From Candidatus Aldehydirespirator catecholifindens (GTDB taxonomy: Bacteria; Actinomycetota; Acidimicrobiia; Acidimicrobiales; Aldehydirespiratoraceae): a DNA stretch of 56,942 nt. The stretch's first letter is position 1. Each line of letters opens with the position of its first letter. Position numbers and translations under genes: made by a program. The notes below the pieces were generated by a model. It was not told where the DNA came from, did not search any database, and saw only the letters and a program-made list of their open reading frames with translations. The stretch lies in contig JAPYNU010000078.1 in the NCBI GenBank assembly GCA_028283245.1, positions 1 through 56,942 of the forward strand, in the 5' to 3' direction. Of this stretch, positions 1-6,698 are shown one piece after another.

Positions 1-636
1 GTATAGAGCCTCATGAGCATGCTCATGTGCGTCCGAGGAAAACCCTGATGGAAGGTTCTGGTTGAGCCACTTGCTCGTAGCTGGCCCTGCATTATCTAAT
101 GCAAGCACATCTCTAACAGGGAACCAACACTCGTTGTCAGAAGCTTGAGCAATTTGTGTAGCATCCAAGAAACGGAACTCGTATTTCGTTCCCTCTTCAT
201 CTTCAGCGTCGGGCTCATGCAGCAAATTCAGATGTAGACAGCGTTTTGGAAAGGCATCGGGATTATTCCACCACTTATGGGAGAGCTTGCGTGCCATGCT
301 TCCTCTGAGACCGATGTTGAGAGCTGTCAGGCGCTGCTGACCGTCAAGCACGGCAGTTAGAGCTTTGCCGTGCATTTCAGGAAGAGGCGGACAGTGCGGA
401 TTGTCGCGTTGGTGATAATCTCGCACAAAGTCAAAGAACTTGAACTTTCCACTGTTTTCTGAGGCTACTTTCCAGTACAGGAAAGTCCCGAAAGGATAGC
501 CTTGCATAAGACTGTCGAACAAACGACAAATCTGTTCAGGCTTCCATACGAACTCACGCTGTATTGCCGGTAAAACAAGCTCATTTTGTTGAATAGCGTC
601 AAGAGTTTTTTCGATTGTTGAACCTGTTTGATACAT
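1..636 (-). CDS. DUF262 (GmrSD N-terminal-like) protein, C-terminus outside window
   Basis: An open frame runs from an ATG at 636 off the left edge (212 codons, no stop), so only the N-terminal part is present. The translation carries the DUF262 hallmarks: PAIQREFVW near residue 24, a W-K-P-E-Q segment after it, and the nucleotide-handling motif DGQQR near residue 95. DUF262 is the N-terminal domain of GmrSD-type type IV restriction enzymes and related ParB/Srx-fold proteins; many members sit in defence islands. Which C-terminal partner it has (DUF1524 HNH nuclease or another domain) cannot be seen. It lies 100 bp downstream of the Mrr-like gene on the same strand, which fits a restriction/defence role. 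Family is confident, function is inferred. Confidence 0.85.
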   Translation of the reverse strand, partial: MYQTGSTIEKTLDAIQQNELVLPAIQREFVWKPEQICRLFDSLMQGYPFGTFLYWKVASENSGKFKFFDFVRDYHQRDNPHCPPLPEMHGKALTAVLDGQQRLTALNIGLRGSMARKLSHKWWNNPDAFPKRCLHLNLLHEPDAEDEEGTKYEFRFLDATQIAQASDNECWFPVRDVLALDNAGPATSKWLNQNLPSGFSSDAHEHAHEALY

Positions 637-735
637 GATAGTCCGTGTCCCCTATGGTTTGTTGAGTCCTACGCCAATTTTAGCGACGATCAGAGGATAA
701 CTGCAACCTAGATTGTTTCCATAGTGCCGGTTGGC

Positions 736-1609
736 TTAGAACTGGTTGAAGAAGTCAGGATCAATCTCTACCTCTTCGACTTGGCGGGTCGAAACACCTA
801 GCTTGTATTTCTTCAGCAGTTCGCAGAGTTCTGATCCGTCAACCAGTTCGACGGGAGGCGCACCGTCTCGGTTTGCTTCTGCCTGAGCGCTGGGTGTGAA
901 GGTTGCGGTCGTGATGAGTAGACCTTTTTCGCCGCGTCCAGCCATTGCGCCGCGAAAATCACGTACCGCGTTGGAGTCGACTGGTTGCCCATATCGCTTG
1001 CACTGAAAGAAGACAGGGAAAGAGATCAGCGAAATCCTGAGCACACCGACCCCATCGATGCCTCCATCACCAGATTTGCCGAGAACTTCGACATTCCGAA
1101 ATCCAGCCTCGAGAAGAATGCGCTGAGCCAGCCTCTCAAAAGCGCTCGGTTCTAGTTCGTTCAAACAGTCAAGTAATTCTGCTGTCCAGTCTAGTTCGGT
1201 GTATAACGGTTCTACGTAGTCATCTTCTTCGTCTACTTCTGTTGGAGCGCTCGGTTCTTCTAACTGGCGCCGTTGGTAGTACTTGTGCCAAGCAGCCCTG
1301 ACTTCTTCATAGATCTCCTCTTCCGACATGCGGTACCCGCGCTCGGTGATAGCCCATACACCGCGTTTGGGATTCTCTATTGCATCTGCCTTCTTCAGGG
1401 AAGTACGTGCCCAAGCGAGGTTGTACTCGATTCGAGACATCTGGTGCTGACCCCCCAGCAGGCACCGACAGTTGCTGGTCCGAGAATCCCTGTTGTTCAG
1501 CAACTGCCGTGAAGATCTCTTCAATTCTCCCCGAGCCTCCGAGCGACTTCAACGCTCCGAGCGTCGGCCAAATCAGATCATCCGCCGTCGGAACCGTCAC
1601 TTCAGCCAC
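736..1609 (-). pseudogene. mrr: Mrr-type restriction endonuclease, split by a 1-base frameshift at a G6 run
   Basis: Two overlapping frames together make one Mrr protein. The first starts at a GTG at 1609 and gives the first half of an Mrr N-terminal winged-helix domain (LIWPTLGALKSLGGSGRIEE). The second frame, to 736, continues with the rest of that domain (YNLAWARTSLKKADAIE) and then the Mrr catalytic domain: GDGGIDG, with the QCKRYG strand supplying the D...QxK nuclease residues. The switch falls at the six-C run 1451-1456 (G6 in the coding strand). Deleting one base joins the frames into a 290-residue protein with normal Mrr order. It may be a true disruption, a slippage or phase-variable site, or an assembly error. 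Mrr enzymes cut modified DNA. Confidence 0.8.
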
Positions 1610-1615
1610 AAATCA

Positions 1616-1621
1616 AGCCTA
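1616..1621 (-). promoter_or_regulatory. -10 box (TAGGCT) for a leaderless mrr transcript
   Basis: On the minus strand TAGGCT is followed by exactly six bases and then the GTG start at 1609. A TANNNT box 6-7 nt before the start codon, with no Shine-Dalgarno sequence between, is the usual leaderless arrangement in actinobacteria and recurs elsewhere in this window. No clear -35 box is visible. Confidence 0.45.
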
Positions 1622-1756
1622 CTCACCGAAGAGCTTCAAAGTGCCGCCCCTGGGTTCGCTGGCAGGTCAGGGCAGGGCGTGAGTGAACTGAGCTAGTTGT
1701 AGTCAACGGCAGAGCTGACTAACGGTTCGGTTGGGCTATGGCTGCTTCTCAATCCT

Positions 1757-2107
1757 CTACGACTGCGAGGTGCTTTCGAGATGCAGAGCATCCAAGGTTT
1801 GGGGCTTTCCAGAGCTTTTGGCTTCTAGCCATCTCTGAAAGGACGCCTGACTCTCGGTGGATCCACGCCCAGCGATCAGAGCTTCGATGCTGATGTCCTC
1901 GTCTAGGTCCGGCCAGTGAACACCAGTGCCTCTCCCAATGAGTCGCCAGTTGCTGCGCTCAGCAGGTGTGGCGTGGATCAATCGAGGGAACCAGTCAAGG
2001 GGCACAGTGAGAGTGCGCCCGTCAGAGAGTTCAGCAGTCAAAGTCTCGCTGGAAACAGTCACGGCGTGCATAACTGGCATGGTCACCTCAAGCATCGAAA
2101 TATTCAT
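1757..2107 (-). CDS. DUF2442 domain protein
   Basis: A 116-residue protein with the DUF2442 pattern: a short beta-rich core with LSDGRTLTVPLDWFPRL near residues 27-43 and a conserved IHWPDLDEDIS-like stretch near residue 64 (here VHWPDLDEDIS). It overlaps the preceding DUF4160 gene by 20 bp, so the two are co-translated. DUF2442 proteins are small and are commonly encoded directly behind DUF4160; the pair has been regarded as toxin-antitoxin-like, but neither role is established. Here DUF2442 is the downstream member. No DNA-binding motif is obvious. Family assignment good, function open. Confidence 0.85.
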   Translation of the reverse strand: MNISMLEVTMPVMHAVTVSSETLTAELSDGRTLTVPLDWFPRLIHATPAERSNWRLIGRGTGVHWPDLDEDISIEALIAGRGSTESQASFQRWLEAKSSGKPQTLDALHLESTSQS

Positions 2108-2324
2108 CCCATCCGTCCTTGAACGAGTTCTCGTTAGCAGTGACGATTTTCGTGATCCGTCGAATCTCTGCTGGTCGGAAACCTCCGTTGTCTTGGAGTC
2201 TCACAGGACATAGCCAGAACTTCGCAGTCTGCTGGTCGCGTTCCACATGGACATGAGGCGGCTCCTCCCGGTCACTAGCGTAAAAGAAAAAGCGATACGG
2301 CCCTTCCCTACGAATCGTGGGCAT
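2088..2324 (-). CDS. DUF4160 domain protein
   Basis: A 78-residue protein with the DUF4160 signature: MPTIRREGPYRFFFYASDR at the N-terminus, then EPPHVHVERD and a FKDGWDEYFDA end. The PPHVHV motif is the conserved core of the family. The ATG at 2324 starts the protein exactly at the family N-terminus. It forms a two-gene unit with DUF2442 (20-bp overlap). The small paired arrangement next to restriction genes suggests a toxin-antitoxin or stress module; this is inference from context. Confidence 0.85.
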   Translation of the reverse strand: MPTIRREGPYRFFFYASDREEPPHVHVERDQQTAKFWLCPVRLQDNGGFRPAEIRRITKIVTANENSFKDGWDEYFDA

Positions 2325-2608
2325 TCTGACACCAAATCTAGCTGCTGAGCAGTCTCTTGGGCTTTTATCGGTCTGATGTTAGCTGCGAAGTATGGCGCGT
2401 GGGGGCGGCTCTTGGATTTCTTGGTGGAGTTTTGGCGCTGTGATGGGGTCAACTACGTCAAGAAAGCTCTCGGGAACTCGCTGGTAGCGCGTGTGCGCTT
2501 GCGGGTTGCAGCGGCGGTACCGTTGAAGATCTAAGTTCAATGTCAAATAATGTCAAAATGTCGCTGGTTCATTGACAGGGCCTGGGCAAGCTGAGCTAGG
2601 ACAACTAA
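2325..2608. other. 284-bp intergenic region, no confident gene
   Basis: Divergent region between DUF4160 (minus) and the LacI gene (plus). A plus-strand frame of 52 codons (ATG 2376 to TAA 2532-2534) is open but has no recognised similarity and no clear ribosome-binding site, so I do not call it a gene. The right end holds two closely spaced copies of ATGTCAAA-like sequence (about 2540-2558) and the LacI promoter. Confidence 0.5.
2572..2602 (+). promoter_or_regulatory. Promoter of the LacI gene, leaderless type
   Basis: TTGACA at 2572-2577 is a perfect -35 box. TAGGAC at 2597-2602 is a possible -10 box at a 19-bp spacer, followed by six bases and the ATG at 2609. The repeated TGTCAAA words at 2540-2558 just upstream could be activator or autoregulator sites. 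Confidence 0.45.
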
Positions 2609-3673
2609 ATGGGCGTGACAATCTATGATGTGGCGGCAGCGGCGAGAGTATCGCCCACAACCGTGTCACGGGTGTTAAGCGGGGGTGCTGCGGTTGCTCC
2701 TTCCACCCAAGAACGCGTCAAAGACGTTATTGAGCGCATGGGATATCGGCCTGATCGTGTAGCGCAAGCGCTTCGTCGCCAACGATCAGCAATGGTAGGT
2801 CTGATCCTTCCCATGGCCGACTATCCCGCAAGCATGGCTTTACTACAAGGACTAGAACGCGCCCTCGCTCGTGAGAACATCTCACTGCTTGTTGCTGACA
2901 GCAGCACCGACTCCGCCGGTGACCCCATAGAAACTGCATCGCGCCTGATGTCTCAGCGAGTCGATGCTTTGCTGATGGTACGTGGCCGACCTGGTGCTGC
3001 CCTTGTAGAAGCTGTAGACCGCGAGCAGGTGCCTCTAGTGCTTGTTGATTCTGGTGCTGGCGAACACCTTGTCGACACTGTCAGGGTTGATCATGCGGCC
3101 GGGATTCGCCAAGTCGTACGGCTAGTCGCCAAAGAAGGTGCAGAGAATCTGGCCTTCCTAGGGTCAGGCACTGCCACAATCATCGGAATGGAGCAGCTTC
3201 AAGGTTTCAGCGAGGCAACAGCAGATCTGAGCGAGCACACCACCACAACCTTGAGAATTGGCCCCTCAACTAGAGGTTTCGGTCAGACGATTACCGAGGA
3301 GCTTGTCGCTCGTTCAACACCGCCGGATGCCTACGTATGCGGTAGTGACACAGTGGCTTGTGCAGTTGGTGCCACTTTAGACAACGCCACTTTAGACAAC
3401 GCCACTTTAGGCAACTCCACCTCGGACAATGCCACCTCGGACAGTGCTTCTGTGGGAAGTGCTAGACCTTTCGAGGATCGCCCGCTGGTGACCGGCTACG
3501 GTGGTGAGGCTTGGACTGCACTAGTCCGACCGGCACTCACCACAGTGCGAATCCCCGCAACCGAAGTAGCAGAAGAAACTGTTCGACTAGTAACCAGGCG
3601 CCTTGACGGACTCGGAGGCGACCCCATAGACATCTTGCTGCCTCCAACTCTGCAGGTCAGAGAATCAACCTAA
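2609..3673 (+). CDS. LacI-family transcriptional regulator with a repeat-expanded loop
   Basis: A 354-residue LacI/GalR repressor. Residues 3-50 form the classic N-terminal HTH (TIYDVAAAARVSPTTVSRVL, then the hinge GYRPDRVAQALRRQ). The remainder is a periplasmic-binding-protein-like effector domain. Between residues about 255 and 284, where family members have the short loop before the V-x-G-(F/Y)-D/G strand, it carries six 15-bp units encoding NAT(L/S)D-like pentapeptides. The last 9 bp overlap the convergent hydrolase gene at 3665. Its target is unknown; the adjacent importer operon is the obvious candidate, though no LacI-type palindrome is evident there. Start chosen from the HTH position and the leaderless promoter. 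Confidence 0.9.
   Translation: MGVTIYDVAAAARVSPTTVSRVLSGGAAVAPSTQERVKDVIERMGYRPDRVAQALRRQRSAMVGLILPMADYPASMALLQGLERALARENISLLVADSSTDSAGDPIETASRLMSQRVDALLMVRGRPGAALVEAVDREQVPLVLVDSGAGEHLVDTVRVDHAAGIRQVVRLVAKEGAENLAFLGSGTATIIGMEQLQGFSEATADLSEHTTTTLRIGPSTRGFGQTITEELVARSTPPDAYVCGSDTVACAVGATLDNATLDNATLGNSTSDNATSDSASVGSARPFEDRPLVTGYGGEAWTALVRPALTTVRIPATEVAEETVRLVTRRLDGLGGDPIDILLPPTLQVREST
3371..3460 (+). repeat. Six 15-bp tandem units inside the LacI gene
   Basis: Units begin at 3371, 3386, 3401, 3416, 3431 and 3446. The first two (GCCACTTTAGACAAC) are identical, the third differs by one base, the rest diverge. The period keeps the frame and adds Asn/Thr/Ser/Asp-rich pentapeptides to the effector domain. 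Confidence 0.9.
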
Positions 3674-4579
3674 AAATCTGCTCGGACTCATACGCTCGCA
3701 GAGTTTCGCAGAGATGCGAGACATTGCCGCGTCGGCTTCGGGAATGACTCCGGCGAAGAATTGATAACTGTGCGGCAACTCGGGAGCGATCTCAAGTTCC
3801 ACGTCAAGGCCAGCGTGCTTAGCGCGTCGAGCAAACTCGTGAGAGTCATCAATGAGAATGTCGTATTCTGCGGCTTGGATATACAAGGGTCCCAGTCCTG
3901 CAAGGCTGGCATGCATTGGTGATGCAAAGGGATGGTCAGAATCTGTGCCATTGAGATAGGCAGCGGCGTGAATCGGCAGCGTGCTGGCATCAAGCACCAC
4001 GTCGTTTTCTGTGTTGGAGATCAAAGACTTCTGGCTCAAAGTTAAATCCAACCAGGGGCATAGCAGCACGGTCAGCGCAGGCTGGACTGAGGACTGATCA
4101 CGGGCTGTCAGCTGAACCCCTACAGCAAGCGCTCCACCCGCTGAGTCGCCGACAACGAACACTGCTTCGTGGTCGGCTCGTCGCTGATCCAAAAGACTGT
4201 CATAGACAGCAACAACTTCTTCGAGTGCTTGAGGGAACGGACACTCTGGAGCGAGACTGTAGTCGGGTATCACTATCTCAAGACGCGACTCGGCTGCAAG
4301 ATGCCCCACGAAATGCTGATGAGTAGCTGCCGACATCAGCGTGAAAGCACCTCCATGTATCCACATGACAACCGCTGCGACTCGAGGTTCTTCAGGCAAT
4401 ACCCAGACGACGGGCACGTCAGCGATTGTGCCTTTGCTGTATGTGACTCCTGGAGGGCTTGGAATCAACTCGCCAACAGTGCTGATGCGTTCTCGCTCTT
4501 GCATGAGATCAAAAGTTTCAGACTGGTCACGGGCCTGTCGGAACTCTTCCCACAGATGTTGAGCTTCGGTGCTAGGCAA
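3665..4579 (-). CDS. Alpha/beta hydrolase (hormone-sensitive lipase-like esterase)
   Basis: A 304-residue esterase of the alpha/beta hydrolase fold-3 family. The oxyanion-hole motif HGGAF is at about 75-79 and the nucleophile elbow GDSAGG puts catalytic Ser at 146. Asp240 (EYDILIDD) and His270 (LPHSYQF) complete the triad. No signal peptide, so cytoplasmic. The proposed start is TTG at 4579 inside the last codons of the upstream permease (8-bp overlap), with AAAGAGGA as ribosome-binding site; the next ATG (codon 26) is less likely because it loses the N-terminal cap. As last gene of the importer operon it may de-esterify the imported compound, but substrate is unknown. Confidence 0.85.
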   Translation of the reverse strand: MPSTEAQHLWEEFRQARDQSETFDLMQERERISTVGELIPSPPGVTYSKGTIADVPVVWVLPEEPRVAAVVMWIHGGAFTLMSAATHQHFVGHLAAESRLEIVIPDYSLAPECPFPQALEEVVAVYDSLLDQRRADHEAVFVVGDSAGGALAVGVQLTARDQSSVQPALTVLLCPWLDLTLSQKSLISNTENDVVLDASTLPIHAAAYLNGTDSDHPFASPMHASLAGLGPLYIQAAEYDILIDDSHEFARRAKHAGLDVELEIAPELPHSYQFFAGVIPEADAAMSRISAKLCERMSPSRFLG

Positions 4580-5474
4580 TATTCGTTTCCTCTTTAGGGG
4601 CGCTGGTGCGTTTACGCACGATCGCGCTTGCAGTCACCGCCGCAATCGTCAAAACAAACGGAATCATCAAGATGAACGGACGCGGCAACAGATCAAAACC
4701 CTGGATTTGCGTCACAACACCAACCGCTTCTGCTGCCCCGAAGAACACTGCCGCTGCGGCTGTTCCCAGCGGATGCATCAAACCGAAAAGCGCAGCAGCC
4801 AAAGCTATGAAACCTCGTCCGTTCGTCATTCCCTCACTAAAAGCAGACAGACCACCCAAAGCGAGTTCTGTTCCTGCTAGTGCTGCTCCGATAGATGTGA
4901 GCAGCATTGCTTGGAGGCGAACTCTTTGTTCTTGGACTCCGGCCGCTTGAGCACCGTAGCTGTAGGTGCCGACAGCCGTGATGCGCAGACCTAGACGGCT
5001 GCGACGCAGAATCATCCAGGCGATGAACACCAGCACTGGCGTGAGCCACCCGAGGATAGAGAGTTCGCTTACGTAAGCACCTAATCCGTCCTCAGCACTG
5101 CGGATTGGACGGGGCAAGCCGACCGGAGAGTCAAGGCGGCCGCGCCTATCAAAGATGGCATCCAAGAAGTAGGCGGTTCCGCCGATGCAGGCTGTCGTTA
5201 GACCCAGTCCTGCGATGATGGCGTTGGCACCGAGTTTGTCGATCAGCGCCCAGTAAACCAACGACAACAACGCTGACACAGCCAAAGCAGCCCCCACAGC
5301 CAACAAAACAGAGCTTGTAGCGTGAGCGACTCCTACCGCTGCGAACGCGCTGGCAAGCATCAAACCTTCGATCCCAAGATGAAAAATTCCGGCTCGAACC
5401 GCGAACAATGAGCCGACACCGGCAAGTGCAAGCGGGATGCTCGTTCTTATAGACGAAGCAACGAACTCCTCCAT
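4572..5474 (-). CDS. ABC transporter permease, nucleoside/BMP type (second permease)
   Basis: A 300-residue integral membrane protein of the branched-chain amino acid/ribose permease superfamily (PF02653), with about eight to ten hydrophobic helices and the typical FAVRAGIFHLGIEGLMLASA segment near the N-terminus. It pairs with the permease encoded just upstream, as NupQ pairs with NupP. The start is the ATG at 5474, whose A is the last base of the upstream TGA stop (TGATG overlap). A longer frame to 5549 exists but would overlap the upstream gene by 76 bp and adds a non-conserved, Arg-rich segment. Ends overlapping the hydrolase start. Confidence 0.9.
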   Translation of the reverse strand: MEEFVASSIRTSIPLALAGVGSLFAVRAGIFHLGIEGLMLASAFAAVGVAHATSSVLLAVGAALAVSALLSLVYWALIDKLGANAIIAGLGLTTACIGGTAYFLDAIFDRRGRLDSPVGLPRPIRSAEDGLGAYVSELSILGWLTPVLVFIAWMILRRSRLGLRITAVGTYSYGAQAAGVQEQRVRLQAMLLTSIGAALAGTELALGGLSAFSEGMTNGRGFIALAAALFGLMHPLGTAAAAVFFGAAEAVGVVTQIQGFDLLPRPFILMIPFVLTIAAVTASAIVRKRTSAPKEETNIA

Positions 5475-6574
5475 CAGCGGACCTCTGCTGCGTCGGCCAT
5501 TTCGCTGCTGGCCTCCGGCGACGCTTCGTGACGCGACGCTTCGCTGCAAGCAGACGCACTACGACGGCGTCGCAGAAATACAGCCACTCGGGCTGTTATC
5601 AGCATCGCAACTAACCCTTCAACGATCCTCAACCCCGAGACCGGGACATCCGAAACGATGGGCAGATACAAGATCGCGGCTTGGAGTCCTCCAAAAAACA
5701 AAGCCGACACAACTGTGCCAGCAACCTTGTATGACGCCACTACAGTCACGATGAGTGCAGTGAAGCCGATCAGCGGAGTCGCACCGGTCACCACTCTGCC
5801 AGCTGGCCCGAACACCTCAACAGCGCCGGTGAGTCCAGCCAGAGCTCCTGCTACTAGATACGAAATCAGCTGCACACGAGCGATCGGCAGACCCTGCCAG
5901 GCAGCGGCTGAACTTTCACCCCCCACATAGGAGACATGCAAACCGAGTCGGCTGCGCTCCAGCAACAGCCAGACACCTATCGCAACTAGGGCTGTGAGCG
6001 CAACAATTTCGATAGATATCTCCCCTGAGCCTTGCACCCGCAGGCTTCGGTCGATTCGAGACGTTGAGGCTGAGTCGCCGCTGGTGGCAACATCTTTGAG
6101 AGGCCCGGTGGTTACCCATTGCACCAACTGCAACGCCACAAAGTTGAGCATCAAAGTTGTTATGACCTCATCTGCTTGGGCACGGACTTTGAGCCATCCG
6201 GCCACACCAGACCAAGCCGCCCCTCCCAAAACAGCGAGCACGGTCGCAAGCGTGATCACGGCGAACTTGGGGCCGTTCCACTCCAGAGCAACCCAAACCG
6301 CTAAAAGGCTGCCTATGAGCATCTGTCCCTGAGCACCGATATTGAACTCCCCGGCACGAAAACTCACTGCTATGCCAAGACCGATAAGACACAGCGGTAT
6401 CGTCCAGCGGATCGTGTTGGACACTGCGCCCGTGCCCAACAGTGAGCCCTCTAGCACACCAGAAGCTATCGAACCGACATCAAAGCCCGATAATGCAAAC
6501 AAGCCAAACGCAAGCCCAAAAGCAACTACTACTGTCAGCAGCCGCCCGGCTAGTTCACCGGCCCACCGGTTCAT
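5474..6574 (-). CDS. ABC transporter permease, nucleoside/BMP type (first permease)
   Basis: A 366-residue multi-pass membrane protein of the same PF02653 family (NupP-like). The conserved GLGIAVSFRAGEFNIGAQGQ segment, diagnostic for BMP/nucleoside importer permeases, is near residue 66. The C-terminal tail is hydrophilic, rich in Ala/Glu/Ser. The ATG at 6574 lies in a 4-base ATGA overlap with the stop of a 13-residue mini-ORF, itself a tandem copy of this gene's first codons. No independent Shine-Dalgarno sequence is seen, so initiation probably depends on ribosomes terminating at that junction. Confidence 0.9.
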   Translation of the reverse strand: MNRWAGELAGRLLTVVVAFGLAFGLFALSGFDVGSIASGVLEGSLLGTGAVSNTIRWTIPLCLIGLGIAVSFRAGEFNIGAQGQMLIGSLLAVWVALEWNGPKFAVITLATVLAVLGGAAWSGVAGWLKVRAQADEVITTLMLNFVALQLVQWVTTGPLKDVATSGDSASTSRIDRSLRVQGSGEISIEIVALTALVAIGVWLLLERSRLGLHVSYVGGESSAAAWQGLPIARVQLISYLVAGALAGLTGAVEVFGPAGRVVTGATPLIGFTALIVTVVASYKVAGTVVSALFFGGLQAAILYLPIVSDVPVSGLRIVEGLVAMLITARVAVFLRRRRSASACSEASRHEASPEASSEMADAAEVR

Positions 6575-6612
6575 TTGGACACTCCGGCTAGTTCATCGGC
6601 CCACCGGTTCAT
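6571..6612 (-). CDS. Coupled mini-ORF 2 (13 residues), duplicate of the permease N-terminus
   Basis: ATG at 6612 to TGA at 6573-6571 reads MNRWADELAGVSK; the real permease begins MNRWAGELAG. The ORF is a 38-bp tandem copy of the permease start region. It starts in an ATGA overlap with mini-ORF 1 and ends in an ATGA overlap with the permease start. It is either a translational relay peptide or a neutral by-product of the duplication; translation is predicted, not shown. Confidence 0.45.
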   Translation of the reverse strand: MNRWADELAGVSK

Positions 6613-6698
6613 TTGGACACACCAGCTAGTTCGCTGGCTATTTCGCCAGTTATTTCGTCGGCTATTGCACCAGCTATTTCACCGGTCTGGCGATTCAT
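6609..6698 (-). CDS. Coupled mini-ORF 1 (29 residues) between the ABC ATPase and first permease
   Basis: ATG at 6698 overlaps the TGA of the ABC ATPase gene (ATGA, 6695-6698). It reads MNRQTGEIAG..., then degenerate repeats of (G/S)E(I/L)A, and ends ...ELAGVSK at TGA 6611-6609, which again overlaps the next ATG. The N-terminus MNR and the E-L/I-A-G motif show descent from the permease start by repeated small duplications. Confidence 0.45.
   Translation of the reverse strand: MNRQTGEIAGAIADEITGEIASELAGVSK

Noticed and set aside
2376..2534. 52-codon plus-strand frame in the DUF4160-LacI gap
   Set aside because: No Shine-Dalgarno, no recognised similarity, lies where the LacI promoter region begins; kept only as a note.
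5474..5549. Longer N-terminus of the second permease
   Set aside because: Adds an Arg-rich non-membrane segment overlapping the upstream gene; the TGATG junction at 5474 is a better start.
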